Part shown: positions 53,333-61,872 of the stretch, one piece after another
How the letters are laid out: each line of letters begins with the position of its first letter
How positions within the stretch are numbered: the stretch's first letter is position 1
Source of the DNA: Paraburkholderia tuberum STM678
GTDB taxonomy: Bacteria > Pseudomonadota > Gammaproteobacteria > Burkholderiales > Burkholderiaceae
Length of the DNA stretch: 64,000 bases
Direction: 5' to 3'
NCBI RefSeq assembly: GCF_902833905.1
Contig: NZ_CADFGP010000011.1
Span: forward strand, 124,001 to 188,000
Position numbers and translations under genes: made by a program
Notes under the pieces: model-generated
What the model saw: only the letters and a program-made list of their open reading frames with translations
The model's database searches: none
What the model was told of the DNA's origin: nothing

Positions 53333-53532
53333 CGCTTACATCCAATGTGCGTGAAGTTGTGATTGAGTCGATCCGCCGCGTGCGGTCGACGCCGCCGCGT
53401 GCCGAGCAGTTCGTCGAGCGAGCGGATCTGCTGGCTCAGCGCGGGCTGCGCGGTATGCATCGGCTTCGCGGCGCGGCTGAAGTTGAGTACCTCCGCGAGA
53501 ATGACGAAGCACTGTAGAACCCCGAGGTTCAT
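53326..53532 (-). pseudogene. LysR regulator stub
   Basis: The product starts MNLGVLQCFVILAEVLNFSR and continues AAKPMHTAQPALSQQIRSL, DELLGTR, which is the helix-turn-helix head of a LysR regulator. After LLGTR, where LFDR should follow, the sequence shows one extra base, shifts frame and stops within 15 residues; the remaining 230 or so residues are absent. The original frame can still be followed as DRTRRID for a few codons. It abuts the end of the AT-rich toxin island, whose arrival may have removed the rest. Confidence 0.8.
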
Positions 53533-53612
53533 GCTGGGCAAGAGCGAGCACAACCAGCGCGGGGTGCGAGGCAACAGAGGAGGAACCCGCCGTGGTGGTA
53601 GCGGGTCCGGGA

Positions 53613-53981
53613 TCATTGTTTCGGCGGGAGCGGCGCGAAATGATCCCCGTCACGATGATTGGTGACGACGTAGCCATCTCGCTTGCGTATCTTCAGGAAG
53701 AACAGCACCGGTGCGGTAGCCGGATCGCCACCGCATTCGGGGGTGTGTTTCTCATGAACCCCGACGATGAAATAGCGCTTCTCATCGGATACGTCGAACC
53801 TCAGGCATTGGGTGCGGTTGGAGGATAGATGGTGGCTCTGGGTAACTTTCGCTGCCCGGTCCGCTGCCTGATCCGCTGTGGCGGTCGTCTGCCCCGATGC
53901 CATTGCGTGCACGCTGGCGAGAAGCGGAGCGAAGGTCACCAATCGTGTCCTCAAGGTTTTGTCTGTTCTACCGGACGTCAT
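53613..53981 (-). CDS. Small exported protein of unknown function
   Basis: A 122-residue protein with an N-terminal signal-like stretch (LVTFAPLLASVHAMASG), then a charged linker and a compact end: TQCLRFDVSDEKRYFIVGVH, HTPECGGDPATAPVLFFLKI. Two cysteines could form a disulfide. I do not know the family. It lies upstream of the LysR stub on the same strand and opposite the MFS gene. Confidence 0.55.
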   Translation of the reverse strand: MTSGRTDKTLRTRLVTFAPLLASVHAMASGQTTATADQAADRAAKVTQSHHLSSNRTQCLRFDVSDEKRYFIVGVHEKHTPECGGDPATAPVLFFLKIRKRDGYVVTNHRDGDHFAPLPPKQ

Positions 53982-54139
53982 ATTGATCGAGATGGCGTGA
54001 GCGAATGATGCTGATCAGTTTTGGCCGTACTGCGGGTCGGTCGCATGGAGCCCCAAATCTATACCTGACCGACACCGCTCGGCTATGGGCGAAGGATGAA
54101 AGCGATAACCCCCAGTGATCGCTGTATCCAAACAATTCA

Positions 54140-54169
54140 TTGGTCAACTATCACCCGGCTTCTGATAAT
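54140..54169 (+). promoter_or_regulatory. Possible sigma-70 promoter of MFS gene
   Basis: TTGGTC (54140-54145) and GATAAT (54164-54169) with an 18-base spacer lie 77 bases before the MFS start. Both hexamers are close to consensus. Confidence 0.4.
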
Positions 54170-54246
54170 GTGCGCACAAAACAATCCATAGCGGACGCCA
54201 ACGTCGGAGCATCGGCGCGGGCTCACGCGACAATCCGGAGGAGACG

Positions 54247-55584
54247 ATGCTGCGACCCAAGGTCAGCCGGGCGGTTCTCGCACTCATGTGCGCGATGTCG
54301 TTCATCTTGTATCTCGATCGCGTCAACCTGTCGGCGGCGGCCGGGCTGATCCGCGACGATCTGCATCTGAGCAATACCAACGTCGGCCTCGTGTTCGCCG
54401 CGTTCGCATACACGTACGCGCTGTGCCAGGTGATCGGCGGCTGGGTCAGCGACCGCTTCGGCGCGAAGCTCACGCTCGTGACCTGCGCAAGCATCTGGAT
54501 CATCGCGACGGTCGCGACCGGTCTCGCGGGCGGGCTCGCGTCGCTGTTCGGCGCGCGGCTTTTGCTCGGCATCGGCGAAGGCGCGGCGCTGCCCGCGCAG
54601 GCGCGGGCGCTGACCAACTGGTTCCCGTCGAACCGGCGCGGCTTCGTGCAAGGCCTCACGCATTCGTTCTCGCGGCTCGGCAATGCGATTACGCCGCCGC
54701 TGATCGCGCTGCTGGTCGCGTATTCGTCGTGGCGGGTGTCGTTTCTCGCGGTAGGCGCGCTGACGTTCGTGTGGGTCGTGGTCTACGCATGGTATTTCAC
54801 CGACGATCCGCGCCAGCATCGCCATATGACCGCGAAGCAGGAAGCGCAATTGCCGCCGGTCCGTCAATCCGCGGTCGAAGCGACGCGCGAGCCCACGCCG
54901 TGGCGGCGTCTGCTCAAACGCATCGCACCAACGATGCTCGTCTACTTCTGCTACGGCTGGACCGGCTGGCTGTTCTTCACCTGGCTGCCCACGTTCTTCA
55001 TGCACGGTCGCGGCCTCGATCTGAAAAGCTCGGCGATGTTCTCCGCGGGCGTGTTTCTGTCCGGCGTGGTCGGCAATACCGCGGGCGGCGTGCTCAGCGA
55101 CCGCGTGTTGAAGCGTACGCGCAACGTCGTCGCGGCGCGCCGCAACGTGATCATCTGCGCGTTTCTCGGCGCTTTGGTGTTCCTCGCGCCGGTGATGGTC
55201 GTGAAGTCGCTGCCGGTCATGGCAGCGTGCATGAGCCTGTCGTTCTTCTTCCTCGAAATGACGATCGGGCCGATCTGGGCCGTGCCGATGGACATCTGCC
55301 CGCAGCACGTCGGTGTCGCGAGCGGGCTCGTGAATGCGGGCTCGGCGGTTGCGGGGATTTTCACGCCGATCGTGTTCGGCCTGATCGTGGACCGCACGGG
55401 TAGCTGGACGCTGCCGTTCGCGGGCTCGCTCGGACTGCTCGCGCTCGGCATCGTCGCGACCTTCTTCATGCGGCCGGATATTCCGCTCGACGCGGCTCGC
55501 GCTCACCCGGATCTCGCGGACATCAATGCGGGCGGCGAATTGCGCTTCGCAGAAAACCTCACGCCGCGCGAATCGAATCGATGA
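54247..55584 (+). CDS. MFS transporter, anion:cation symporter type
   Basis: A 445-residue, 12-helix transporter of the ACS family (ExuT/GudP/GarP-like). It has the early YLDRVNLSAAAGLI, the MFS loop GGWVSDRFGAKL, RLLLGIGEGAALPAQARALT and NWFPSNRRGFVQG. These carriers import sugar acids such as galactarate, glucarate or hexuronates. GGAGGAG precedes ATG 54247. Its end overlaps the convergent LysR gene by 26 bases. The nearby dehydratase gene supports a sugar-acid substrate. Confidence 0.9.
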   Translation: MLRPKVSRAVLALMCAMSFILYLDRVNLSAAAGLIRDDLHLSNTNVGLVFAAFAYTYALCQVIGGWVSDRFGAKLTLVTCASIWIIATVATGLAGGLASLFGARLLLGIGEGAALPAQARALTNWFPSNRRGFVQGLTHSFSRLGNAITPPLIALLVAYSSWRVSFLAVGALTFVWVVVYAWYFTDDPRQHRHMTAKQEAQLPPVRQSAVEATREPTPWRRLLKRIAPTMLVYFCYGWTGWLFFTWLPTFFMHGRGLDLKSSAMFSAGVFLSGVVGNTAGGVLSDRVLKRTRNVVAARRNVIICAFLGALVFLAPVMVVKSLPVMAACMSLSFFFLEMTIGPIWAVPMDICPQHVGVASGLVNAGSAVAGIFTPIVFGLIVDRTGSWTLPFAGSLGLLALGIVATFFMRPDIPLDAARAHPDLADINAGGELRFAENLTPRESNR

Positions 55585-56494
55585 CCAGTTGCATCGCCGG
55601 CGTGATGCGCCGGTTTCTGCGCAGAATCAGCCCATACGGTGCGAGCCGGCCGCGTAGCGGCGTCGCGATCGCGGCGATCGCATCGAGCGCGACGTAGTAC
55701 TGCGCGACCGAACTCGGCAGCACGGCGAGCATGTCCGAGTCGCGCAGCAACGACAGCGTGGTCAGAATCGACGACGTCTCGACCGTGCTCACCGGCGGCG
55801 CAACGCGCGACTCGCGAAACGTTTGATCGATGACCTGGCGCATCGGGCTCGGATGCGGCTGGATGATCCACGGATAGCGCGCGAGGTCCGCGAGCTTCGG
55901 CCGCGTGCCCGTTTGTTTGCCTGTTTTCACGGCCGGATGATCGGGCCGCACGACGATCGACAGCGCCTCTTCCGCCAACGTCTCGAAGCTCAGATCGAGC
56001 GCCGGAAAGCCATCGGGAATCCGGCCAATCACGATATCGAGCTGATCCTGTTGCAGCGACTGCACGAGCACGTCGCTGGTGTCGATCGTGACCGCCATCT
56101 GCAGGCGCGGGTGCGCTTCCTTCAGCTTGACGATCGTGTGCGTCAGCAATTCGGGCGACGGCGCCATCACCGCGCCGATGCGCACCTTGCCGATGTCGCC
56201 GGCCTCGATGCCGGCCAACTGCTCGCGCAGCTCGTCGAGATCCTGGAACACGACGCGCGCATAGCGCATCACGGCCTCGCCGAAGATCGTCGGCTCCATG
56301 CCCCGCGCATGGCGTACGAACAGCGATACGCCGAGCGTGTCCTCCAGTTCCTGCAAGGCCTTGGTCGCGGCGGGCTGGGTCATCGCGAGATCGTCGGCGG
56401 CACGCCGCAGCGATTCCGTTTCCGACAGCGCGACCATCAGTTGCAGATGACGCAGGCGCAAGCGTTTGCGAATGGTGGAGGCGGGCGGGATCAT
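55559..56494 (-). CDS. LysR-family regulator
   Basis: A 311-residue regulator. The DNA-binding head reads RHLQLMVALSETESLRRAA and TQPAATKALQELEDTLGVSL; the effector domain starts near residue 98 (GKVRIGAVMAPSPELLTHTI). It is of the GbpR/CbbR-like group that controls sugar and sugar-acid genes. It is divergent from the second MFS gene with a palindrome-rich gap of 136 bases and convergent with the first MFS gene, so it probably controls both. Confidence 0.9.
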   Translation of the reverse strand: MIPPASTIRKRLRLRHLQLMVALSETESLRRAADDLAMTQPAATKALQELEDTLGVSLFVRHARGMEPTIFGEAVMRYARVVFQDLDELREQLAGIEAGDIGKVRIGAVMAPSPELLTHTIVKLKEAHPRLQMAVTIDTSDVLVQSLQQDQLDIVIGRIPDGFPALDLSFETLAEEALSIVVRPDHPAVKTGKQTGTRPKLADLARYPWIIQPHPSPMRQVIDQTFRESRVAPPVSTVETSSILTTLSLLRDSDMLAVLPSSVAQYYVALDAIAAIATPLRGRLAPYGLILRRNRRITPAMQLVIDSIRAA

Positions 56495-56497
56495 GAG

Positions 56498-56548
56498 CGA
56501 TAACTTTAGCGAATCGGCCGATTCGAATTATTCAGTGGTCAGTTATCG
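56498..56548. promoter_or_regulatory. Nested palindromes, candidate LysR operator
   Basis: A perfect 16-base palindrome (CGAATCGG/CCGATTCG, 56510-56525) lies inside a wider inverted repeat, CGATAACT (56498-56505) and AGTTATCG (56541-56548). Both sit directly before the LysR start and between it and the divergent MFS gene, where a LysR tetramer would bind. Confidence 0.5.
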
Positions 56549-56630
56549 GATAGTTTCGCACACTAGCGGTTATCGCAGGACGGCAATCGCAACGCCGTTC
56601 GCGTTGACAAGACAAAACCGGAGACGACGC

Positions 56631-57971
56631 ATGACGATGACCGCGAGCCCCGCGCTCGACAGCGCGATTACCAAAGCGCGCACGAGGCTGCTGCCTTTTC
56701 TGATCCTGATGTACGTACTGGCGTTCATCGACCGCGCGAACGTCGGCTTCGCGAAGAACGTGCTGCAGGCCGACACGGGCTTGAGCGACGCGGCGTTCGC
56801 GTTCGGCGCCGGCATTTTCTTCGTCGGCTATGCGGTGTTCGAAGTACCGAGCAACCTGCTGATGTACCGCTTCGGCGCGCGCATCTGGATGAGCCGCATC
56901 ATGGTCACGTGGGGCATCGTGTCCGCGTGCACCGCCTTCGTCGACAGCGCCACGAGCTTCTATGTGCTGCGCACGCTGCTCGGCATCGCCGAAGCCGGTT
57001 TCTTTCCCGGCATGATCCTGTTCCTGTCGAACTGGTTTCCCGCGAAAACGCGCTCGCAGACGATGGGCATGTTCTATTTCGGCTTCCCGCTCGCGCTCCT
57101 GCTCGGCAGCCCGATCTCGGGTCTGCTGCTCGATGCGGGCAATCCGTTCGGCATGCATCCGTGGCAATTGCTGTTTGTGGTCGAAGGGCTGGCGGCGTCG
57201 GTGGTGGGTGTCGTCGCTTACTTCTATCTGACCGACCGGCCCGTGCAGGCGCACTGGCTCGATGCCGAAGAGCGTGACGCGCTCGATCACGCGTTGCGCC
57301 AGGAAGACCGCCAGAAGCTCGCGCATGGTCCGGCTTCGGTGCTCGCGGCGCTGCGCGATTCGCGCGTACTGTTCTGCGGCCTGATCTACTTCGCGGTGCA
57401 GATGAGCGTGTATGGCGTCGTGTTCTATCTGCCAACCCGCATCGCCGGGCTCGCAAGCGGCGGCCATGTCGGCGTCGAGGTCGGAATGCTGACAGCGATT
57501 CCGTGGATCGCCGCGATCATCGGCACGTTCTGGGTGACGCGCTACGCCGATCGCCACGGTCATCACCGTATCTGGGCCGCGGCGATGCTCGCGCTCGCGG
57601 CGTTCGGCATTGCTGCGTCGGCGATGACGTCGTCGGTCACGCTTGCGATTGCCGCCTTCTGTTTCGCCGCCATCGGTTTCGTCTGCGTGCAGCCATTGTT
57701 CTGGACGCTGCCCACCGGTTACCTGGGCGGCGCCGCGGCCGCGGGCGGCATCGCGTTGATCAATTCGATCGGCAATCTGGGCGGCTTCGTCGCGCCGAAT
57801 CTGAAGGGGCTGGCCGAGCGCGCGATCGGCTCTTCGCAGGCGGGTATGTTCTCGCTCGCGGTGGTCGGACTGATCGGCGCATTGCTGCTGCTGACGTTCC
57901 GCTTCGCCCCTGCCGCCTCCCATTCCGTCTCTCATCACAGCGGCCCGCTCGGCGAACGCCCGGGCCACTGA
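56631..57971 (+). CDS. MFS transporter, anion:cation symporter type
   Basis: A 446-residue, 12-helix transporter similar in type to that at 54247 but clearly distinct. Marks: LAFIDRANVGFAKNVL, VPSNLLMYRFGARIWMSRI, RTLLGIAEAGFFPGMILFLS and NWFPAKTRSQTMGMF. This subgroup (NicT/TtuB/phthalate-like) carries organic anions including tartrate and sugar acids. ATG 56631 follows GGAG. It leads a likely operon with the enolase-family dehydratase and pdxA2, so it probably imports their substrate. Confidence 0.9.
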   Translation: MTMTASPALDSAITKARTRLLPFLILMYVLAFIDRANVGFAKNVLQADTGLSDAAFAFGAGIFFVGYAVFEVPSNLLMYRFGARIWMSRIMVTWGIVSACTAFVDSATSFYVLRTLLGIAEAGFFPGMILFLSNWFPAKTRSQTMGMFYFGFPLALLLGSPISGLLLDAGNPFGMHPWQLLFVVEGLAASVVGVVAYFYLTDRPVQAHWLDAEERDALDHALRQEDRQKLAHGPASVLAALRDSRVLFCGLIYFAVQMSVYGVVFYLPTRIAGLASGGHVGVEVGMLTAIPWIAAIIGTFWVTRYADRHGHHRIWAAAMLALAAFGIAASAMTSSVTLAIAAFCFAAIGFVCVQPLFWTLPTGYLGGAAAAGGIALINSIGNLGGFVAPNLKGLAERAIGSSQAGMFSLAVVGLIGALLLLTFRFAPAASHSVSHHSGPLGERPGH

Positions 57972-58002
57972 CCCTCTGATTCTCTGAAGGAAATCGTCGA
58001 AC

Positions 58003-59178
58003 ATGAAAATCAAGCATATCCGAACGCGTGTTTTCGAGTGGAAAGGCAAAGTCGTGCCGCCGCAAGCGCATTTCTGCACGAACGCGGTCGATATTCTGTA
58101 CGAGCGTGGCGATGCGATGGGGTCGTTCCGCTTTCACGGCTGGCTCGTCGTCGAAGTCGAATGCGACGACGGCACCGTGGGCATCGGCAATTGCGCGCTC
58201 GCGCCGCGCATCGCGAAGCAGATCATCGACGAATACCTCGCGCCGATCGCGATCGGCGAAGACCCGTTCGATAACGAATACATCTGGCAGAAGATGTATC
58301 GCCGCACGCTCGCGTGGGGCCGCAAAGGCATCGGCATGGCGGCGATCTCCGCGATCGATATCGCGCTGTGGGACATCATGGGCAAGGCCGTGAAAAAGCC
58401 GGTGTTCAAGCTGCTCGGCGGGCGCACGAAAGAAAAGATCTGGTGCTATGCATCGAAGCTTTACAACAACGATGATCGCGACGCTTTCCTCGGCGAAGCG
58501 GAAAGCTATCTGGACAGCGGCTTCACCGCGATGAAGATGCGCTTCGGCTACGGTCCGAAAGACGGCCCGAAAGGCATGGCGAAGAACATCGAACAGGTGC
58601 GTCTGTTGCGTGAACTGGTCGGCGACGAAGTCGACATCATGCTCGAATGCTATATGGGCTGGACGCTCGAATACGCGCGCAGAATGCTGCCGCGCCTCGC
58701 CGAATTCAATCCACGCTGGATCGAGGAGCCGGTGATCGGCGACGACGTCGAAGGCTATCAGGAGTTGAAGAAGATGAACCTGATGCCGGTGTCGGGTGGC
58801 GAGCATGAGTTCACGAGCTATGGCTTCAAGGATCTGCTCGAACGCCGCGCGATCGACGTGATCCAGTACGACACGAATCGCGTGGGCGGGATCACGGCGG
58901 CGCGCAAGATCAACGCGATGGCCGAAGCGTGGTCGGTGCCGGTGATTCCGCATGCGGGACAGATGCACAACTATCATCTGACGATGTCGAGCACCGCGAG
59001 CCCGATGTCGGAGTTCTTCCCGGTGTTCGATGTCGAAGTTGGCAACGAATTGTTCTACTACATCTTCGAAGGCGAGCCGCAGCCGGAAAATGGCTATCTG
59101 CAACTGTCGGACGACGTGCCGGGTCTTGGCATCAAGTTGAGCGACAAGTATCTTGCCGACTTCAACATCGTCGAATGA
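58003..59178 (+). CDS. Enolase-superfamily sugar-acid dehydratase (rhamnonate dehydratase-like)
   Basis: A 391-residue mandelate-racemase/enolase superfamily enzyme that would remove water from an acid sugar to give a 2-keto-3-deoxy acid. The metal ligands are in [13 protein letters not shown] and SGGEHEF, and the base is a histidine in [13 protein letters not shown]; the lysine-x-lysine of mandelate racemase is replaced by KMR. This pattern fits the rhamnonate dehydratase subgroup more than galactarate enzymes. The capping domain has [28 protein letters not shown] precedes the ATG. The true substrate is not shown by sequence. Confidence 0.85.
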   Translation: MKIKHIRTRVFEWKGKVVPPQAHFCTNAVDILYERGDAMGSFRFHGWLVVEVECDDGTVGIGNCALAPRIAKQIIDEYLAPIAIGEDPFDNEYIWQKMYRRTLAWGRKGIGMAAISAIDIALWDIMGKAVKKPVFKLLGGRTKEKIWCYASKLYNNDDRDAFLGEAESYLDSGFTAMKMRFGYGPKDGPKGMAKNIEQVRLLRELVGDEVDIMLECYMGWTLEYARRMLPRLAEFNPRWIEEPVIGDDVEGYQELKKMNLMPVSGGEHEFTSYGFKDLLERRAIDVIQYDTNRVGGITAARKINAMAEAWSVPVIPHAGQMHNYHLTMSSTASPMSEFFPVFDVEVGNELFYYIFEGEPQPENGYLQLSDDVPGLGIKLSDKYLADFNIVE

Positions 59179-59201
59179 GTGGACCGATCCGAGGAGAGCA
59201 T

Positions 59202-60203
59202 ATGAAGCCACGCATCGCAGTCCTTCTTGGCGACCCCGCCGGTATCGGTCCCGAGCTGATCGCGCGCCTGTTCGCGCAGCGGGCGAACCGCGCGCGCGCG
59301 GAGCTGCTGATCATCGGCGACCGGCGCGAGCTCGAAACCGGCATGAAGATCGCGCAGCAGCGCTTCGATTACGACGTGGTCGAAGATGCGCATGCCGCGT
59401 TTCAACGCGAGGGCGTGCCGTCGCTGATCGATTTCCGTCTGCCCGGCGATCAAGCTTTCGAGCGTGCGGTGGCGACCGAACACGGCGGCCGCTATAGTCT
59501 CGCCGCGTTCAGGCACGCGCTCGCGCTGACGCAAAGCAACGTCACCCAAGGCATGCTGTTCGCGCCGGTCAACAAGACCTCGCTGCATCTGGCCGGCATG
59601 GAAACCGGCGACGAGATGGAGTGGTTCGCGAAGCAGCTCGGCTACACGGGCAGCTTCTGCGAGTTCAACGTGCTCGACGAGCTATGGACTTCGCGCGTGA
59701 CCTCGCATATGGCGTTGAAGGACGTCAGCGCGAAGTTGTCGGAGGAGCGCATCGTCGGCGCGGTGCGGCTGATTCACGAAGGCCTGAAGCGAGCCGGCCA
59801 TCCGCAGCCGCGTATCGCGGTATGCGGTTTCAATCCGCACAACGGCGACAACGGCGCGTTCGGCCGCGAGGAGATCGACGTGATCGCGCCGGCCGTCGCG
59901 GCCGCGCGCGAGCTCGGCTACGACGCGCAGGGACCGTTTCCCGCCGACACGATCTTCGTGCGCGCGCGCGACCAGAAGGCCTTCGACGGCGTCGTCACGA
60001 TGTACCACGATCAAGGCCAGATCGCGATGAAGCTGATGGGTTTCTGGCGCGGCGTAACCGTGCACGGCGGCTTGCCGATTCCGATCGCGACGCCCGCGCA
60101 CGGCACCGCGTTCGACATCCACGGCCAGGGCAAGGCCGACGTCGGCGCGACGCAGAAGGCATTCGACATCGTCACGCGGATGGCGACCGAGCGCGTGAAC
60201 TAA
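59202..60203 (+). CDS. pdxA2: PdxA2-like 4-phosphoerythronate/threonate dehydrogenase
   Basis: A 333-residue paralogue of 4-hydroxythreonine-4-phosphate dehydrogenase. It shows LLGDPAGIGPELIARL, APVNKTSLHLAG, RVTSHMALKDV, CGFNPHNGDNGAFGREE and TMYHDQGQIAMKLMGF with the metal histidines and aspartates. PdxA2 proteins act in breakdown of four-carbon acid sugars (D-erythronate, L-threonate) with a kinase (DenD/LtnK/DtnK), which is not in the window. Here it follows an enolase-type dehydratase and not the usual kinase, an unusual pairing. GAGGAGAG fixes ATG 59202. Confidence 0.85.
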   Translation: MKPRIAVLLGDPAGIGPELIARLFAQRANRARAELLIIGDRRELETGMKIAQQRFDYDVVEDAHAAFQREGVPSLIDFRLPGDQAFERAVATEHGGRYSLAAFRHALALTQSNVTQGMLFAPVNKTSLHLAGMETGDEMEWFAKQLGYTGSFCEFNVLDELWTSRVTSHMALKDVSAKLSEERIVGAVRLIHEGLKRAGHPQPRIAVCGFNPHNGDNGAFGREEIDVIAPAVAAARELGYDAQGPFPADTIFVRARDQKAFDGVVTMYHDQGQIAMKLMGFWRGVTVHGGLPIPIATPAHGTAFDIHGQGKADVGATQKAFDIVTRMATERVN

Positions 60204-60207
60204 CGCG

Positions 60208-61224
60208 TCAGCGTTTCCTGCGCGGCCCGGTCGAGGCGCGCACCACGAGCTCGGGCGGTGGCCCGAGCACCATCGACGGCTGCCGCTCCGGCGTCTGGAT
60301 CAAACGGATCAGGCTCTTGATCGACAACTCCGCGACGGCCGCAGTTTGAATCGCGACCGTGGTCAGCGCGGGATGCACCTGATGCGCGAGCTGAATGTCG
60401 GTGATGCCGATCACCGACACGTCGTCGGGCACCGAGCGGCCGAGCGTGATCAACGCCTGGATCGCGCCGATCGCGAGCAGGTCGTTGGTCGCGAAGATCG
60501 CGCTCAGTTGCGGGCGGTTCGCCATCAGTTCCATGCAGGCGGCGAAGCCGGCGTCGATCGAGTCGCGAATCTGCAGCACGGCGGCCGCATCGGCTTCGAT
60601 GCCGGCCATGCGCATCGCGGCGCGAAAGCCGTTCGAGCGCGCGTCCTGCAAACCGCCGCAGCCGTCGCCGATCAGCAAGCCGATCTCGCGATGGCCGAGT
60701 CCTAGCAGATGCCCCGCGGCCAGCTCGCCGGCACGCGCGAAGTCGACTGCGATGCACGGTAGCTCGGGCGGCGACTCGGGGTGCTCCCACATGGCGAGCA
60801 GAATCGGCGCGCTATGCGTCGCAGACGCGCACAGGTCGTTGATCGTGATGTCCGTGTTCATCACGAGCACGCCGTCGGCGAGCGTGCCGGCGATCTGGTT
60901 CAGATATGCGCGGCCGATTTCGGCATCGTCGTCGGTATTGCAGACCATCAGGAAGTGGCCGGTCTTGCGCGCCGCGCGCTCGGCGGCGAGCACGAACTCC
61001 GGGTAAAACGGGTTCGAGATATTCGACAGCATGAGCGCAAGCGTCGACGAACGGCCTTCGGCGAGCGCGCGCGCATTCAGGTTCGGCCGGTAGCCGAGTT
61101 CGGCGATCGCCTGCAGCACGCGCTCAGCCGTTTCGGGGCGGACTTTCTCGCGATTGCGCAGCACGTTGGAGACCGTGGCGGCGGTAACCTGCGCGCGTTT
61201 CGCGACTTCGGACAACGTGACCAT
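60208..61224 (-). CDS. LacI-family regulator
   Basis: A 338-residue repressor with the LacI headpiece MVTLSEVAKRAQVTAATVSN and hinge helix VLQAIAELGYRPNLNARALA, then a periplasmic-binding-type core (MLSNISNPFYPEFV, CIAVDFARAGELAAGHLL, AIFATNDLLAIGAIQALITL). It converges with pdxA2 four bases away and is divergent from the sugar ABC genes. Two palindromes in the gap to the ABC operon fit a LacI operator, so it likely represses that operon, released by a sugar. Confidence 0.92.
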   Translation of the reverse strand: MVTLSEVAKRAQVTAATVSNVLRNREKVRPETAERVLQAIAELGYRPNLNARALAEGRSSTLALMLSNISNPFYPEFVLAAERAARKTGHFLMVCNTDDDAEIGRAYLNQIAGTLADGVLVMNTDITINDLCASATHSAPILLAMWEHPESPPELPCIAVDFARAGELAAGHLLGLGHREIGLLIGDGCGGLQDARSNGFRAAMRMAGIEADAAAVLQIRDSIDAGFAACMELMANRPQLSAIFATNDLLAIGAIQALITLGRSVPDDVSVIGITDIQLAHQVHPALTTVAIQTAAVAELSIKSLIRLIQTPERQPSMVLGPPPELVVRASTGPRRKR

Positions 61225-61319
61225 GTCGGGTTATCCCATATTTAGGGAGGTCAATTCAAATGTTGCAAACGGCCTGCGACATTGCTAACTTTCTCGAAAA
61301 TGTAACGGAGACACCCACC

Positions 61320-61403
61320 ATGACTTTATCCGTCGAACTCGAATTTAAGCGATTAAATGCAGTCGGCACAAGGCTAGGGCGTTTTATTTCGGCCAAAATT
61401 TAA
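61320..61403 (+). CDS. Possible 27-codon leader peptide
   Basis: ATG 61320 follows ACGGAG at 9 bases and opens a 27-codon frame ([20 protein letters not shown]...) that ends in TAA inside the second operator. It lies over the first operator. It may be chance, or the product of a leader read when the repressor is off. No homology is recognised. Confidence 0.2.
   Translation: MTLSVELEFKRLNAVGTRLGRFISAKI
61343..61358. promoter_or_regulatory. LacI-type operator 1
   Basis: ATTTAAGCGATTAAAT: arms ATTTAA and TTAAAT around a central CG step, the form bound by LacI-family repressors. Its centre is 55 bases from that of operator 2. Confidence 0.7.
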
Positions 61404-61413
61404 GCGGTTAAAT
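61398..61413. promoter_or_regulatory. LacI-type operator 2
   Basis: ATTTAAGCGGTTAAAT, differing from operator 1 at one central base, 16 bases before the start of the ABC ATPase gene. Two near-identical sites 55 bases apart could allow a repression loop. Confidence 0.7.
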
Positions 61414-61428
61414 CAAGGCGGAGACAGC

Positions 61429-61755
61429 ATGGCGACGATTCGTTTGAGGGATGTGCAAAAGGCCTACGGCGACCATCCGCCGGTGATCCGGCGCGTGAAT
61501 CTCGAGATCGCGCAGCATGAATTCTGCGTGTTTCTCGGCCCCTCGGGCTGCGGCAAGTCGACCTTATTACGGATGATCGCCGGTCTCGAAGACCTCAGCG
61601 AAGGCGAGCTGCATATCGGTGGCCGCCTCGTCAACGACGTGCCGGCCGCCGAGCGCATCCGCGTCCATGTTCCGCCCGCTGCCTGTCATCTGTTCGACGA
61701 ACAGGGACTCGCGCTGCGGCGTAGCACGTTCGAGCCGGAACGCGCGGCCGCCTGA
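61429..61755 (+). pseudogene. Sugar ABC ATPase with in-frame internal deletion
   Basis: The 108-residue product joins two ends of a UgpC/MalK-type ATPase (about 360 residues when whole). Residues 1-76 include the Walker A site GPSGCGKST and the start of the helical region ([13 protein letters not shown]). The remaining ~32 residues, [20 protein letters not shown] and a short tail, match the C-terminal TOBE domain. The Q-loop, signature LSGGQ, Walker B and H-loop, about 250 residues, are gone without loss of frame. It cannot hydrolyse ATP. The binding-protein and permease genes downstream look whole, so the importer needs an ATPase from elsewhere. Confidence 0.85.
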
Positions 61756-61872
61756 ACGATCGTCGACGGCGGACCTGCTTGAACGGTTCGTCAGACTGAA
61801 TTCCGCCATAGAGCGGGTTACATCGCCGGCCACGCTGCGTCGCCGGTCAACAAGGTAGACAAGGAGACATAG

